Source: an uncultured Bacteroides sp. (GTDB lineage Bacteria; Bacteroidota; Bacteroidia; Bacteroidales; Bacteroidaceae). From it: a DNA stretch of 64,000 nt. Where the stretch lies: the NCBI GenBank assembly GCA_948847595.1, contig CAQOGY010000002.1:372001-436000 (forward strand). Reading direction: 5' to 3'. The notes beneath the pieces are model-generated. The model searched no databases. It was given only the letters and a program-made list of their open reading frames with translations, and was not told the origin of the DNA. Below, in pieces: positions 17,036 through 25,629 of this stretch (its first letter is position 1; every line of letters starts with the position of its first letter). Both the position numbers and the translations under genes were made by a program.

Positions 17036-17037
17036 TT

Positions 17038-17631
17038 TCAGTTGTTTTTGGGGTTATAGTTAGACAAAGAACGCTGTAATATTTTAAGTGTATAGTATAA
17101 ACGAGACTTCACTGTACCTTCCGGACAATGAAGAATCTGCGCAATTTCCCGTACCGAAAGCTCTTCCTCATATCGAAGTGTATATGCAGCCCTTTGTTCG
17201 CTCGTCAGGCTGGCAAGTACTTTCTTCAACTGCTCATTAAAGATTCTACGGTCATGCATGCTCTCAAACTCCGGCGAAACACAGTAATCCTTTTCTAACG
17301 GATGAGACTGTTGTGAAAAATATTCCTCCTCTATTTCACGGTGCCGGTATTCATTCTTACAAAAATTATATGCAATGGCAAAAGCCCATGTGGAGAATTG
17401 CTTTCCAGTCTGATAACTACTCCGTGCTTCATAAATGCGGAGAAATAACTCTTGTAAAAAGTCATCTGCCAACGCAACGTCTCCGGACATCATACGGATG
17501 AAAAAACCTTTAAGCCGGGGAGCGTAGCGACGATAAAGTTCCTCAAATGCCTTCTCGCTCTTCTTGGAAACAAAGCGTTCCATGAGCTGCTCGTCCGTCT
17601 CAGTGTATGTCAAAGAACTGAATAGCATCAT
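17038..17631 (-). CDS. ECF-type RNA polymerase sigma factor
   Basis: Start taken at 17631 (MMLFSSLTYTETDEQL) because GGAG lies six bases ahead; an ATG at 17643 is also in frame. Sigma region 2 is at about residues 20-90 (EKAFEELYRRYAPRLKGFFI, FSTWAFAIAYNFCKNEYR). Region 4 is at about 135-190 (LTSEQRAAYTLRYEEELSVR, PEGTVKSRLYYTLKILQ). The start overlaps the end of the upstream secreted-protein gene by about 30 bp, so translation is coupled. Its targets are unknown; autoregulation of the operon and control of the two paralogous secreted proteins is the simplest idea. Confidence 0.9.
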   Translation of the reverse strand: MMLFSSLTYTETDEQLMERFVSKKSEKAFEELYRRYAPRLKGFFIRMMSGDVALADDFLQELFLRIYEARSSYQTGKQFSTWAFAIAYNFCKNEYRHREIEEEYFSQQSHPLEKDYCVSPEFESMHDRRIFNEQLKKVLASLTSEQRAAYTLRYEEELSVREIAQILHCPEGTVKSRLYYTLKILQRSLSNYNPKNN

Positions 17632-18922
17632 AGTCCACTCCATCTATTAGTTTCTGATATTCTTTTCTCATATCCTTCCCCTGCTTAAAAGGTCCACCCT
17701 TCTTGCGCATCTCATCGATATAGGCAAAAATCGCATCCATCAGCTTTACATATTTATTCATCTCCACATTTGCGATCCTTCTGGGGGTAGTCGAATAATC
17801 CAGAATACTTTGTAATAAGCTCTTTAATCTTATGTATTGGTTTTTATCTCCACTCATTTGATAAAATCGTAATAAAGGAGAGAAAGCGATGATATAATTA
17901 CCTAGAATATGAATACCACTTGAAAAATGAGACTGATCCTCTATCAACGGGTGGCGCAAATAGTCCAGCAGATAATTCTGCTCAAAATTCTTTCTCGTAG
18001 CCGCCAGATTATTGTATGGTTTAGACGAATACCGAAATACCAGCCCCTCCGAATAGAGGCTGTCTTTCATCTCTTCCAATAAATCTCTGCGGTAGAAAAA
18101 ATGCGTATAATACACAGGACGTTTCTCTTTTTCGGCAAAATACCACAATCCAGGACATCTCACCGTCTTTGCATCCGGAAGCGTTTGCACATCTATTCCC
18201 ACTTCCTGCCATAACTGACTCTCCTGAGTAGGATTCCTCAAGTCGGCAACATCGACCACCTTCACATCCGTAAAGAGTCCGATGCCGTATTGCAACAGAT
18301 AGCGGTAATAGGTACCAAGATTCAAGTCAGAGACAAGTATGGCGTCTTTCTTTAAACCGGAACACTCATTATAAAAATAGAATAGAAAGGCATGGGAAAA
18401 CAATCCGCTGTCATACCATTCACGGGCAAGCTCCTTTATCTTGTCCATATATTTTTTATGGTGATAATAGGTCAGATCAGAGATATAGTCGCGTTCACTG
18501 GTACGCTTGATAGAGAGTATCTTTTGTTGAATTACTTCCCGTTTTCCCTCATCGGTTTCCAAATCCAGCAAATGCCGATAGTAAGTCCGTGTATCAGGAA
18601 TCCACTTCTTCATTTTCTTCACGATGCCATGTTGTTCCCTTCGCAATCTTTGCACCTGCAGAGAATCCTTCCACCACACTAACTTTGCCTCTTGATATTC
18701 AGCATTACAAGCAACCCAATAATTCTCCCATGCCTTTTCATTCCGCTTATCTTTCTTTAACTCAACCTGCCAGGCATCCTTCTGCGCCCGATACCAATCT
18801 GCCCCCAAAGGAAAGAAACCATCCAACAACCGGACTTCCAAAGGTTCTGCTTTCTGTTCCTGGGCAAATACGGTATGTCCAAGCACTACGAAAAGGAGTA
18901 ACATATAAATAAGTCGTTTCAT
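17600..18922 (-). CDS. Secreted protein, paralogue of its upstream neighbour
   Basis: 440 residues with a signal peptide (MKRLIYMLLLFVVLGHTVFA). It is clearly related to the product of 18935-20179: shared blocks are KKDKRNEKAWENY, WYDSGLFSHAF, KKDAILVSDLNLGTYYRYLL and SEGLVFRYSSKPYNNLAATR. The middle (KDAILVSD...LLQYGIGLFTDVKVVDV) resembles the soluble C-terminal part of Bacteroidetes DUF2723 (GT117-type) membrane proteins, which carry a KDAIlft-gD-Dt-plwylQ pattern. Here it is a free periplasmic protein without membrane helices. That likeness is from memory and weak. Function is unknown; it lies in one operon with a sigma factor. Confidence 0.75.
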   Translation of the reverse strand: MKRLIYMLLLFVVLGHTVFAQEQKAEPLEVRLLDGFFPLGADWYRAQKDAWQVELKKDKRNEKAWENYWVACNAEYQEAKLVWWKDSLQVQRLRREQHGIVKKMKKWIPDTRTYYRHLLDLETDEGKREVIQQKILSIKRTSERDYISDLTYYHHKKYMDKIKELAREWYDSGLFSHAFLFYFYNECSGLKKDAILVSDLNLGTYYRYLLQYGIGLFTDVKVVDVADLRNPTQESQLWQEVGIDVQTLPDAKTVRCPGLWYFAEKEKRPVYYTHFFYRRDLLEEMKDSLYSEGLVFRYSSKPYNNLAATRKNFEQNYLLDYLRHPLIEDQSHFSSGIHILGNYIIAFSPLLRFYQMSGDKNQYIRLKSLLQSILDYSTTPRRIANVEMNKYVKLMDAIFAYIDEMRKKGGPFKQGKDMRKEYQKLIDGVDYDAIQFFDIH

Positions 18923-18934
18923 GCTTTTCTGAGT

Positions 18935-20179
18935 TTATTGAAGATTGATGCTTTTCTGATATTGCTCCCGCACCTCCTTACTAAAAGATTTTGCATTGTC
19001 AATGACAGATTTCAGTAACAAGTATAGTTTGTCATAATGATTCAAGTCTCCTGATTCTTTGTAAAACTGTAACAGAGCTTTCAAAGCAGGTACATAATAA
19101 AGACTCAATGCTTCCGTCAATTGGGGATTAAAAGCTACAGTCGCCACTGTCTCCGGATAAAAAGTCTCACGCAGGTAATCCATCAAATATACATTCTCAA
19201 AATTCCGCCGCACGATCGCTAGATTATCATAAGATTTAGGAGAATATTTCATCAATAATCCCTCGGAGTGCAGGCAATCCTTAAACGCACTTCTGGAAAG
19301 TTCATCCATCGTAATAGAAAAATATACGGGACGGTTTGTATGCCGGATAATGTAATCTACCTGTCTCTTGATTTTCTTAGAATACGTTTTCATAAAATCT
19401 GTAGGGGAGATAAATCCAGTCGTATCATTATTTTCTTCTTTATATTTAGGGATTCCCAGTTCTTCGGTCAGTTTATCCATATACGTAAAGCTAGACAAGA
19501 AAGGATACACAATAATCTTCTTATCATTAAACATATCTTTCGCATTCTGAAGCATTCTGGCACCGTATAAGTCAAGGCTTCCACCCATAAAGATGATAGC
19601 ATCCTTATCTGCCGAAGCCAGCTCGTTATAGGCAAAATTGAGTATCTGCGCAGGAAATTCACCGGATTGATACCAACGTACACATATATCTTTGAGCCGC
19701 TTCTCATCTCTTAATGACATAGACATGTAAGTAGGATAATGCAAAATAGCATCAGGCCATTTGTCTATAATTTCTTCGATTGGCATTCTCTTTTCACCCG
19801 GCTTAATGTTCATATTCCGCATAACTTCATACGTAGCGGTATTAGGGATGCTTTGCTTCATTTCTGCCATCATTTCATCAAACTCTTTCTGTATATCTGC
19901 CCCAACAGCAAGTGTAGCAGATGGTTTCATCGAAAGCAATAAGGATATTCCTTTTAGTGACTGGAGTTTCCCTGCATACTGCATCCATGCTTTTTCGTCT
20001 TTAGGGTTTTCCTTTACTTTCTGTTTCCATTGGTCTATCTGCTCACGCAAGGAATTTGCAACCATTTCAATAGAGTCGGAAGACAACTCAGCATCATAAT
20101 AAGTAGATTCAACTTGCGAATACAACAGTGTAGCACAAGAACAAAACAGGATAATCAACAGATATTTGATAGTTTTCAT
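18935..20179 (-). CDS. Secreted protein, first gene of a sigma-factor operon
   Basis: 414 residues with a signal peptide (MKTIKYLLIILFCSCATLLY). The Cys near 14-16 could be a lipobox but is poorly placed. The N-terminal ~100 residues are helical (LREQIDQWKQKVKENPKDEK). Residues ~180-260 contain the shared block ELASADKDAIIFMGGSLDLY, and residues ~310-345 contain LLMKYSPKSYDNLAIVRRNF. It is 12 bp upstream of its paralogue. Both may descend from a duplicated DUF2723-type periplasmic domain (inference). As the first gene it defines the operon: two paralogues, an ECF sigma and an anti-sigma. No enzymatic residues are recognised. Confidence 0.75.
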   Translation of the reverse strand: MKTIKYLLIILFCSCATLLYSQVESTYYDAELSSDSIEMVANSLREQIDQWKQKVKENPKDEKAWMQYAGKLQSLKGISLLLSMKPSATLAVGADIQKEFDEMMAEMKQSIPNTATYEVMRNMNIKPGEKRMPIEEIIDKWPDAILHYPTYMSMSLRDEKRLKDICVRWYQSGEFPAQILNFAYNELASADKDAIIFMGGSLDLYGARMLQNAKDMFNDKKIIVYPFLSSFTYMDKLTEELGIPKYKEENNDTTGFISPTDFMKTYSKKIKRQVDYIIRHTNRPVYFSITMDELSRSAFKDCLHSEGLLMKYSPKSYDNLAIVRRNFENVYLMDYLRETFYPETVATVAFNPQLTEALSLYYVPALKALLQFYKESGDLNHYDKLYLLLKSVIDNAKSFSKEVREQYQKSINLQ

Positions 20180-20184
20180 TATTC

Positions 20185-20271
20185 ACTCTTTTATTAAATT
20201 CAACATTGCTTAATTAGAACCGTTCTGACAAAGCATACACGCAAGCAAAGCAAACGTTCAAATAAAAGAGT
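20185..20271. promoter_or_regulatory. 11-bp inverted repeat spanning the operon promoter and ribosome site
   Basis: ACTCTTTTATT at 20185-20195 and AATAAAAGAGT at 20261-20271 are perfect complements 65 bp apart, in front of the gene starting at 20179. On the mRNA the proximal copy is AAAAGAG, the likely ribosome site. A promoter-like pair, TTTG (20259-20262) and TATGCTTTG (20229-20237) with 21 bp between, lies inside, so the distal arm may be DNA only. Either a sequestered ribosome site or an operator is possible. Confidence 0.4.
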
Positions 20272-20349
20272 ACTTTTTTTTGCAGGTGTTTACTATTTGC
20301 ATCCACAACGGGTTCAACGTCCCGTCCAATAATCTATTCATCACTCCAT

Positions 20350-21759
20350 TCAAGGTCCGATAATCACCTCACAAACCTTATCCTGAAACGCCCTCGCCCT
20401 GGCTGCCGAAAGCACATTCTGATTCATAATGGCAAAAGCCACTTCATGTCCATTCTTCATCTTCAGATAACCGGCAAGGGCATTGATAGCTGTAAACGAA
20501 CCGGTCTTTGCATGGACATTTCTGAATGCGGAAGTATTCTTCATTCTGTTTTTCAGCGTTCCGTCTATTCCGGCAACAGGAAGCGACTTATACAATTTCT
20601 GAAAAACATCGGATTGTGAATAGGCATATTTCAGAAAATCGACCAACAGGGCAGGAGACAAGTAATTATAATTAGACAATCCGCAACCATCCGCGATCTT
20701 ATAGTCTTTCGGATCGTGCCCGAGGTTACGAACCAGTTTCATAATCTCAACAATGCCATCTTCTGCCGTCACACGCTTCTTCCCTGTAGCTTGTGACGCA
20801 ATCCGGCAAAGCATTGCTTCCGCATTCAAGTTATCACTTTCCTTCATCAACTGATTCAAGACCTTCTGCACCGGAGTCTCCCAGCGAGCCATCTGCTCTG
20901 CTCCATCGGACGGTAATTCAGTAAAACCGTACGATTCGGGAACCACGATTCCTTTCGCACGGAGGCGTTCCCAAAAAGTATGCATAAAGAAACTCCCTGA
21001 ATCATAGATGTTTATCAAATCCTTTCTAAACGTAGGAACATTGCCTGTCACGATCAGATTATTCCCATTGGTCAACCAATCTCTTGATAACAAATACTTT
21101 CCGGCAGAAGGAGTACGTGTCTTTGTCCGGTTCGTCAAGGTATAATAAGAAGACACAGGCTTACAGGAAACGCTTGCCGTATCTCCTTGCAGAGAGCCGG
21201 GAACCACCGTCACCTCCACAGCACCCTTACAAAACATCAACGGAGACATATAAGGCTGATAAGCCTCCGGAGTATCATCCCATGCCCATCCGTGCCCCCA
21301 ATAAAGGGAATCTTTCATCGAAACATCGCCATACACCTGTCCGTTGATCACCGAAAAAGGGAAGGTGATTACTTCTTCGATCAATGAATCCATCATCAAA
21401 CTGTCAAATTCCGGATCGAATCCACCGACAACATACAAGTTGCCTTGCAGCGTATCATGCTCTATCACCCCGTCGTGCCATACTTCCGTACGGAAAGGAT
21501 TGTCCGCATCGGGACGGGAGAGGGCTGTAATAGCCGTGAGCAGCTTCATGGTAGAAGCCGGGCGGGAGAGTTTCGTATCACGATAAGTATATAATGACTT
21601 CTTCGCTGTCAGGTCATACACGGATATGCCGACTTCGGATGCTTCGGGAAGCATTCTTTTGATTAGTGAATCAATCTGAGAAAGATTTGCCTGCCCCCAT
21701 ACGGATGTGGGCAACAGGGCAACTGATAAAACCAAAAACAACAAATACTTCTTCATCAA
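20350..21759 (-). CDS. dacB: D-alanyl-D-alanine carboxypeptidase/endopeptidase, PBP4 (S13) family
   Basis: 469 residues with a signal peptide (MKKYLLFLVLSVALLPTSVW). The three penicillin-binding motifs are present: SxxK as RPASTMK (Ser69), SxN in DGCGLSNYN, and KTG in HAKTGSF. A large insert between the first two is typical of the S13 family. It works in the periplasm, trimming D-Ala or cutting cross-links in peptidoglycan. It stands alone, 86 bp downstream of lpdA on the same strand, and could be its own transcript. Any role in antibiotic tolerance cannot be read from sequence. Confidence 0.93.
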   Translation of the reverse strand: MMKKYLLFLVLSVALLPTSVWGQANLSQIDSLIKRMLPEASEVGISVYDLTAKKSLYTYRDTKLSRPASTMKLLTAITALSRPDADNPFRTEVWHDGVIEHDTLQGNLYVVGGFDPEFDSLMMDSLIEEVITFPFSVINGQVYGDVSMKDSLYWGHGWAWDDTPEAYQPYMSPLMFCKGAVEVTVVPGSLQGDTASVSCKPVSSYYTLTNRTKTRTPSAGKYLLSRDWLTNGNNLIVTGNVPTFRKDLINIYDSGSFFMHTFWERLRAKGIVVPESYGFTELPSDGAEQMARWETPVQKVLNQLMKESDNLNAEAMLCRIASQATGKKRVTAEDGIVEIMKLVRNLGHDPKDYKIADGCGLSNYNYLSPALLVDFLKYAYSQSDVFQKLYKSLPVAGIDGTLKNRMKNTSAFRNVHAKTGSFTAINALAGYLKMKNGHEVAFAIMNQNVLSAARARAFQDKVCEVIIGP

Positions 21760-21845
21760 CCTTCTACATTAACCTACATTAACTTTCATGCTACTTCAGC
21801 TTCTTCCGTATCTCGAATATCACGGCTATCCGCTTATGCTCAATC

Positions 21846-23189
21846 TTATAATGCTTCCCGGAAAATCTCTCCTACCGTAGGATGAGGGAAAACAATCTTC
21901 TTCCATGCGGCGGCAGTCAATCCAAGCTCAATGGCAGTACCGGCAAGAGTGATGATTTCCGAAGCAGGATTGCCCAGCACGTGTGCCCCGATTATCCGTT
22001 CCTGTTCATCCAGCAGTACTTTGCAGACTCCGTTCACGCCTTCATTCTCCGCCACAAAACGACCGGAATAAGCCATCGGAAGTTTCACTACCTTATAAGT
22101 AATTCCTTTTGCTGAGGCCGATTCTTCCGTTTCTCCGACTCCTGCAATCTCCGGATTCGTATAAACAACGCCGGGGATAGCCCGGTAACTCATTGCATCT
22201 TCCTTACCCAAAATAGAATGTACGGCAACCTCGGCCTCACGGACAGCCGTATGAGCCAGCAAAGAAAAGCCTGTCAGATCACCGCAGACATAAACGCCGA
22301 ACAGCGAAGTCTGCATCTTCTCATTGACCTTGATAGCGCCACGCCCGGTTTTATCCAGATTCAGATTTTCGAGTCCGAAACCTTTCGTCACAGGTCGGCG
22401 TCCAACGCTCATCAATAGTTTTTCTGCTGTAACACTGCCCTTTCCTTCTGCATTCTCGTATGAAACAACCGCACCCTCTTCCGTCTGTGATAAGGCGACA
22501 ACTTTAGTGCTGAGCAGGAATTTAATGCCCCGCTTCGCATATTCGGCACGAAGCAATGCAGACAGTTCCTTATCCATTCCTCCCAAAATCTCATCCATCA
22601 TCTCAATCACCGTTACCTGCACACCGAGACTATTAAAGAATGATGCAAACTCCATACCGATCACGCCACCGCCTACAATGGCAAGGGAGGCAGGCAGTTC
22701 CTTACTGTCCAGCGCATCCCGATGCGTCCAGTAATTCACCGTTTCCACGCCGGTAATAGGAGGGATGAAGGTTTCGGAACCTGTACAAAGGATCAGATTT
22801 TCCGCATTGTATGTCTCTTCGCCACAGCGAACCGTATTTTTATCTATGATCTGCGCCTCTCCCGTCACCATCGCGACATTATTGGAGGTCAACTTTGCCT
22901 TTACACCCAATACCAGTTTGCGCACCACTTTACTTTTACGGGCAATGATCTTCGGCAAGTCAAAAGAGACTTCGGAAACATTCACCGCATATTTCGAGGC
23001 ATGACGTGCACTGTCGTAAGTCTTTGCCGAATACAACAGCGTTTTCGTCGGGATGCATCCTTCATTCAGGCAGACACCTCCCAGATTATTCTTCTCGATA
23101 AGGAGTACACTCAAACCGGCTTTGCCGGCAGCTTCGGCGGCTGTATATCCTGCGGGACCGCCACCGATGATAATGACTTGGTATTTCAT
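21846..23189 (-). CDS. lpdA: Dihydrolipoyl dehydrogenase
   Basis: 447 residues of the class I disulfide oxidoreductase family. The FAD-binding GGGPAGYTAAEAAGKAG is at 9-25. The redox pair is GGVCLNEGCIPTK (Cys40, Cys45). The NAD-binding motif is VGGGVIGMEFASFF, and the C-terminal active-site His/Glu are in FPHPTVGEIF. It reoxidises dihydrolipoamide in 2-oxo-acid dehydrogenase or glycine-cleavage complexes. No E1/E2 genes are adjacent, so it probably serves complexes encoded elsewhere. It lies 11 bp after the PH-like gene and is likely co-transcribed from the promoter at 23624. Confidence 0.95.
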   Translation of the reverse strand: MKYQVIIIGGGPAGYTAAEAAGKAGLSVLLIEKNNLGGVCLNEGCIPTKTLLYSAKTYDSARHASKYAVNVSEVSFDLPKIIARKSKVVRKLVLGVKAKLTSNNVAMVTGEAQIIDKNTVRCGEETYNAENLILCTGSETFIPPITGVETVNYWTHRDALDSKELPASLAIVGGGVIGMEFASFFNSLGVQVTVIEMMDEILGGMDKELSALLRAEYAKRGIKFLLSTKVVALSQTEEGAVVSYENAEGKGSVTAEKLLMSVGRRPVTKGFGLENLNLDKTGRGAIKVNEKMQTSLFGVYVCGDLTGFSLLAHTAVREAEVAVHSILGKEDAMSYRAIPGVVYTNPEIAGVGETEESASAKGITYKVVKLPMAYSGRFVAENEGVNGVCKVLLDEQERIIGAHVLGNPASEIITLAGTAIELGLTAAAWKKIVFPHPTVGEIFREAL

Positions 23190-23200
23190 AGGTATAAAAT

Positions 23201-23596
23201 TTATTGTTCCATTCTCTTTTTAATCAACTCCACAAATTCACGTTCCTTGACAGGCATCACCGAAGCAAACTTTCCGTTTCCATACTCTATCAAGACATAA
23301 TTCGTCACCGAAAACTTTCCGAATTTCATGGAATGATACTTCCGGATAGCTGTGATTTCGGCAATAGGAATTACTTTTTTACGCATAAAACGTCCGGTGG
23401 ATATCTCCAGAACTCCATCGGTAGACACAGTATAAACCGTATGAATAATCTGTTCGATGACTACAATAAGCAGGAGCATTAGTAGCACTGCCGGCAAGAT
23501 ATATTTACACCACAAAGCGCCCACGGCATTTACAGTAAGCACCACCAGCAGAAAATACTGGTACCAGGCGATGCGGGCATGAAAAATTCGATTCAT
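23201..23596 (-). CDS. Small membrane protein with a bacterial PH-like domain
   Basis: 131 residues from the start at 23596 (MNRIFHARIAWYQ). The frame is open to 23626, but the -7 element at 23624-23631 excludes that start. Two membrane helices lie at about 10-50 (WYQYFLLVVLTVNAVGAL, YILPAVLLMLLLIVVIEQI). They are followed by a beta-rich domain (TVSTDGVLEISTGRFMRKK to YVLIEYGNGKFASVMPVKE) like bacterial PH/DUF304 proteins. It probably faces the cytoplasm; its role is unknown. It is the first gene of a two-gene unit with lpdA, on the opposite strand to nadB. Confidence 0.7.
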   Translation of the reverse strand: MNRIFHARIAWYQYFLLVVLTVNAVGALWCKYILPAVLLMLLLIVVIEQIIHTVYTVSTDGVLEISTGRFMRKKVIPIAEITAIRKYHSMKFGKFSVTNYVLIEYGNGKFASVMPVKEREFVELIKKRMEQ

Positions 23597-23623
23597 TTTG
23601 TCAGATTTTTGCGTGCAAGGTAG

Positions 23624-23631
23624 CAAATTTA
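23624..23631 (-). promoter_or_regulatory. -7 element for the PH-like gene and lpdA
   Basis: The minus strand reads TAAATTTG, a TAnnTTTG match, 27 bp before the start at 23596. Confidence 0.5.
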
Positions 23632-23674
23632 TGAATTAGTGACAACGAAAAGAACAACGAAGTGACTTATTTTG

Positions 23675-23682
23675 TAGCTTTG
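23675..23682 (+). promoter_or_regulatory. -7 element of nadB
   Basis: TAGCTTTG matches TAnnTTTG, 21 bp before the nadB ATG. The -33 element is not clear. Confidence 0.5.
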
Positions 23683-23703
23683 CGGTGAGAAATAAACAAA
23701 ATT

Positions 23704-25275
23704 ATGGTAAGAAAATTCGATTTCCTCGTTATCGGCTCCGGAATTGCCGGTATGAGTTTTGCGCTGAAAGTGGCGCACAAAGGTAAAGTTGCTCTTATCT
23801 GTAAAAGCGGGCTGGAAGAAGCCAATACGTACTTCGCACAAGGAGGAGTGGCGTCCGTCACCAACCTGCTGGTGGATAATTTCGACAAACACATTGAAGA
23901 CACGATGATTGCCGGCGACTGGATCAGTGACCGTGGCGCAGTAGAAAAAGTAGTGCGCGAAGCGCCTGCGCAAATTGAAGAACTGATCAAATGGGGCGTG
24001 GACTTCGACAAAAACGAGAAAGGCGAATTTGACTTGCACCGCGAGGGAGGACACTCCGAGTTCCGCATTCTTCACCATAAAGATAATACGGGAGCAGAGA
24101 TTCAGGACAGCCTGATCAAAGCCGTGCAAAGGCATCCGAACATCGAGGTGATCGAAAACCAGTTTGCCGTTGAAATACTGACCCAACATCATCTGGGGGT
24201 AACCGTTACCCGCCAGACACCGGACATCAAATGCTACGGTGCCTACATCCTCGACCCGAAAACCGGAAAAGTAGATACCTACCTCGCCAAAGTGACTCTC
24301 ATGGCCACTGGTGGAGTAGGAGCTGTTTATAAAACGACCACCAATCCGCTAGTCGCTACCGGAGACGGTATCGCCATGGTCTATCGTGCCAAAGGTACAG
24401 TGAAGGATATGGAGTTTGTGCAATTCCACCCTACCGCCCTGTACCATCCGGGCGACCGCCCTTCGTTCCTGATTACGGAAGCGATGCGTGGCTACGGTGG
24501 CGTACTCCGCACAATGGACGGCAAGGAATTCATGCAGAAATACGATCCTCGTCTTTCACTCGCTCCGCGCGATATCGTAGCCCGTGCCATTGACAACGAA
24601 ATGAAAAATCGGGGTGATGACCATGTTTATCTTGACGTCACCCACAAAGACCCGGAAGAGACAAAGAAGCACTTTCCCAATATTTACGAGAAATGCCTCA
24701 GCTTGGGCATCGACATCACCAAAGATTACATTCCGGTAGCTCCGGCAGCCCACTATCTTTGCGGCGGTATCCTTGTAGACCTGAACGGACAGTCTTCTAT
24801 CGAACGCCTCTACGCAGTGGGAGAGTGCTCCTGCACCGGTCTTCACGGCGGTAACCGCCTGGCTTCCAACTCACTGATCGAAGCTGTCGTATATGCCGAC
24901 GCTGCCGCCAAGCATAGCCTGAGAGTTGTAGACCAGTATGCCTACAACGAAGCTATCCCCGAATGGAACGACGAGGGAACCCGCTCACCGGAAGAGATGG
25001 TACTGATCACGCAAAGCATGAAGGAAGTCAACCAAATTATGAGTACTTATGTAGGTATTGTCCGCAGTGACCTTCGCCTGAAACGTGCCTGGGACCGACT
25101 GGATATCATTTACGAAGAAACTGAAAGCCTGTTCAAACGCAGCGTAGCCTCCAGAGAGATTTGCGAATTGCGTAATATGGTCAACGTAGGATATCTGATT
25201 ATGCGTCAGGCGATGGAACGCAAAGAAAGCCGCGGATTGCATTATACGATTGATTATCCACATGCTAAAAAATAA
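23704..25275 (+). CDS. nadB: L-aspartate oxidase NadB
   Basis: 523 residues of the succinate dehydrogenase/fumarate reductase flavoprotein family. FAD-binding GSGIAGMSFALKVA is at 10-23. The substrate region has HREGGHSEFRILHHKD, and FHPTALYHPG and ITEAMRGYGGVLRT are present. The family signature GGNRLASNSLIEAVVYA is near 390-405. It oxidises L-aspartate to iminoaspartate, the first step of NAD synthesis, passing product to quinolinate synthase. Its partner nadA is in the same window at 54949 but not adjacent. It is followed 2 bp later by a lipoprotein gene, which probably shares its transcript. Confidence 0.96.
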   Translation: MVRKFDFLVIGSGIAGMSFALKVAHKGKVALICKSGLEEANTYFAQGGVASVTNLLVDNFDKHIEDTMIAGDWISDRGAVEKVVREAPAQIEELIKWGVDFDKNEKGEFDLHREGGHSEFRILHHKDNTGAEIQDSLIKAVQRHPNIEVIENQFAVEILTQHHLGVTVTRQTPDIKCYGAYILDPKTGKVDTYLAKVTLMATGGVGAVYKTTTNPLVATGDGIAMVYRAKGTVKDMEFVQFHPTALYHPGDRPSFLITEAMRGYGGVLRTMDGKEFMQKYDPRLSLAPRDIVARAIDNEMKNRGDDHVYLDVTHKDPEETKKHFPNIYEKCLSLGIDITKDYIPVAPAAHYLCGGILVDLNGQSSIERLYAVGECSCTGLHGGNRLASNSLIEAVVYADAAAKHSLRVVDQYAYNEAIPEWNDEGTRSPEEMVLITQSMKEVNQIMSTYVGIVRSDLRLKRAWDRLDIIYEETESLFKRSVASREICELRNMVNVGYLIMRQAMERKESRGLHYTIDYPHAKK

Positions 25276-25277
25276 TC

Positions 25278-25550
25278 ATGAAAACATTAACTAGACTATT
25301 TATTCTTTTATTCGTTATGGCAGGTGTAAGTTCCTGCTATACAGGGATCCCATTGAAGCAAGGCAAATCGGAAAACAACCGAACTTACGAAGTCAGCTAT
25401 TTGTTCGAGCATGACGGAGTCAAAGTCTATCGTTTTATGGATATGGGAAACTATGTGTACTTTACAACAAAAGGAGATGTGACCAGTATCAAAAATGACT
25501 CTACGAAAGAAAGGACTGTAACGATCTACAGAGAGGATTATATGAAATAA
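25278..25550 (+). CDS. Small lipoprotein of unknown function
   Basis: 90 residues with a lipoprotein signal: a hydrophobic helix (LFILLFVMAGVSSC) and lipobox VSSC, giving a lipidated Cys near residue 20. The mature part is small and beta-rich (YEVSYLFEHDGVKVYRFMDM, NYVYFTTKGDVTSIKNDS), similar to small Bacteroides lipoproteins (DUF4884-type, from memory). It starts 2 bp after nadB and ends in front of a strong terminator, so it rides on the nadB transcript. No link to NAD synthesis is evident. Confidence 0.7.
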   Translation: MKTLTRLFILLFVMAGVSSCYTGIPLKQGKSENNRTYEVSYLFEHDGVKVYRFMDMGNYVYFTTKGDVTSIKNDSTKERTVTIYREDYMK

Positions 25551-25565
25551 TCCACAACTAATAAA

Positions 25566-25604
25566 AAGAAAGCTGTTTCAAAGCAATTTTAGAACAGCTT
25601 TCTT
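25566..25604. terminator. Bidirectional terminator between the nadB and GH20 genes
   Basis: AAGAAAGCTGTT at 25566-25577 pairs perfectly with AACAGCTTTCTT at 25593-25604. A-rich sequence precedes and T-rich sequence follows, so it can stop both the nadB unit and the leftward PUL transcript. Confidence 0.8.
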
Positions 25605-25629
25605 TTCTTACTAACTATCTGACCATACA

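Noticed and set aside
23629..24192. 187-codon leftward frame over the start of nadB
   Set aside because: Mirror of the NadB FAD-binding region; no independent motif.
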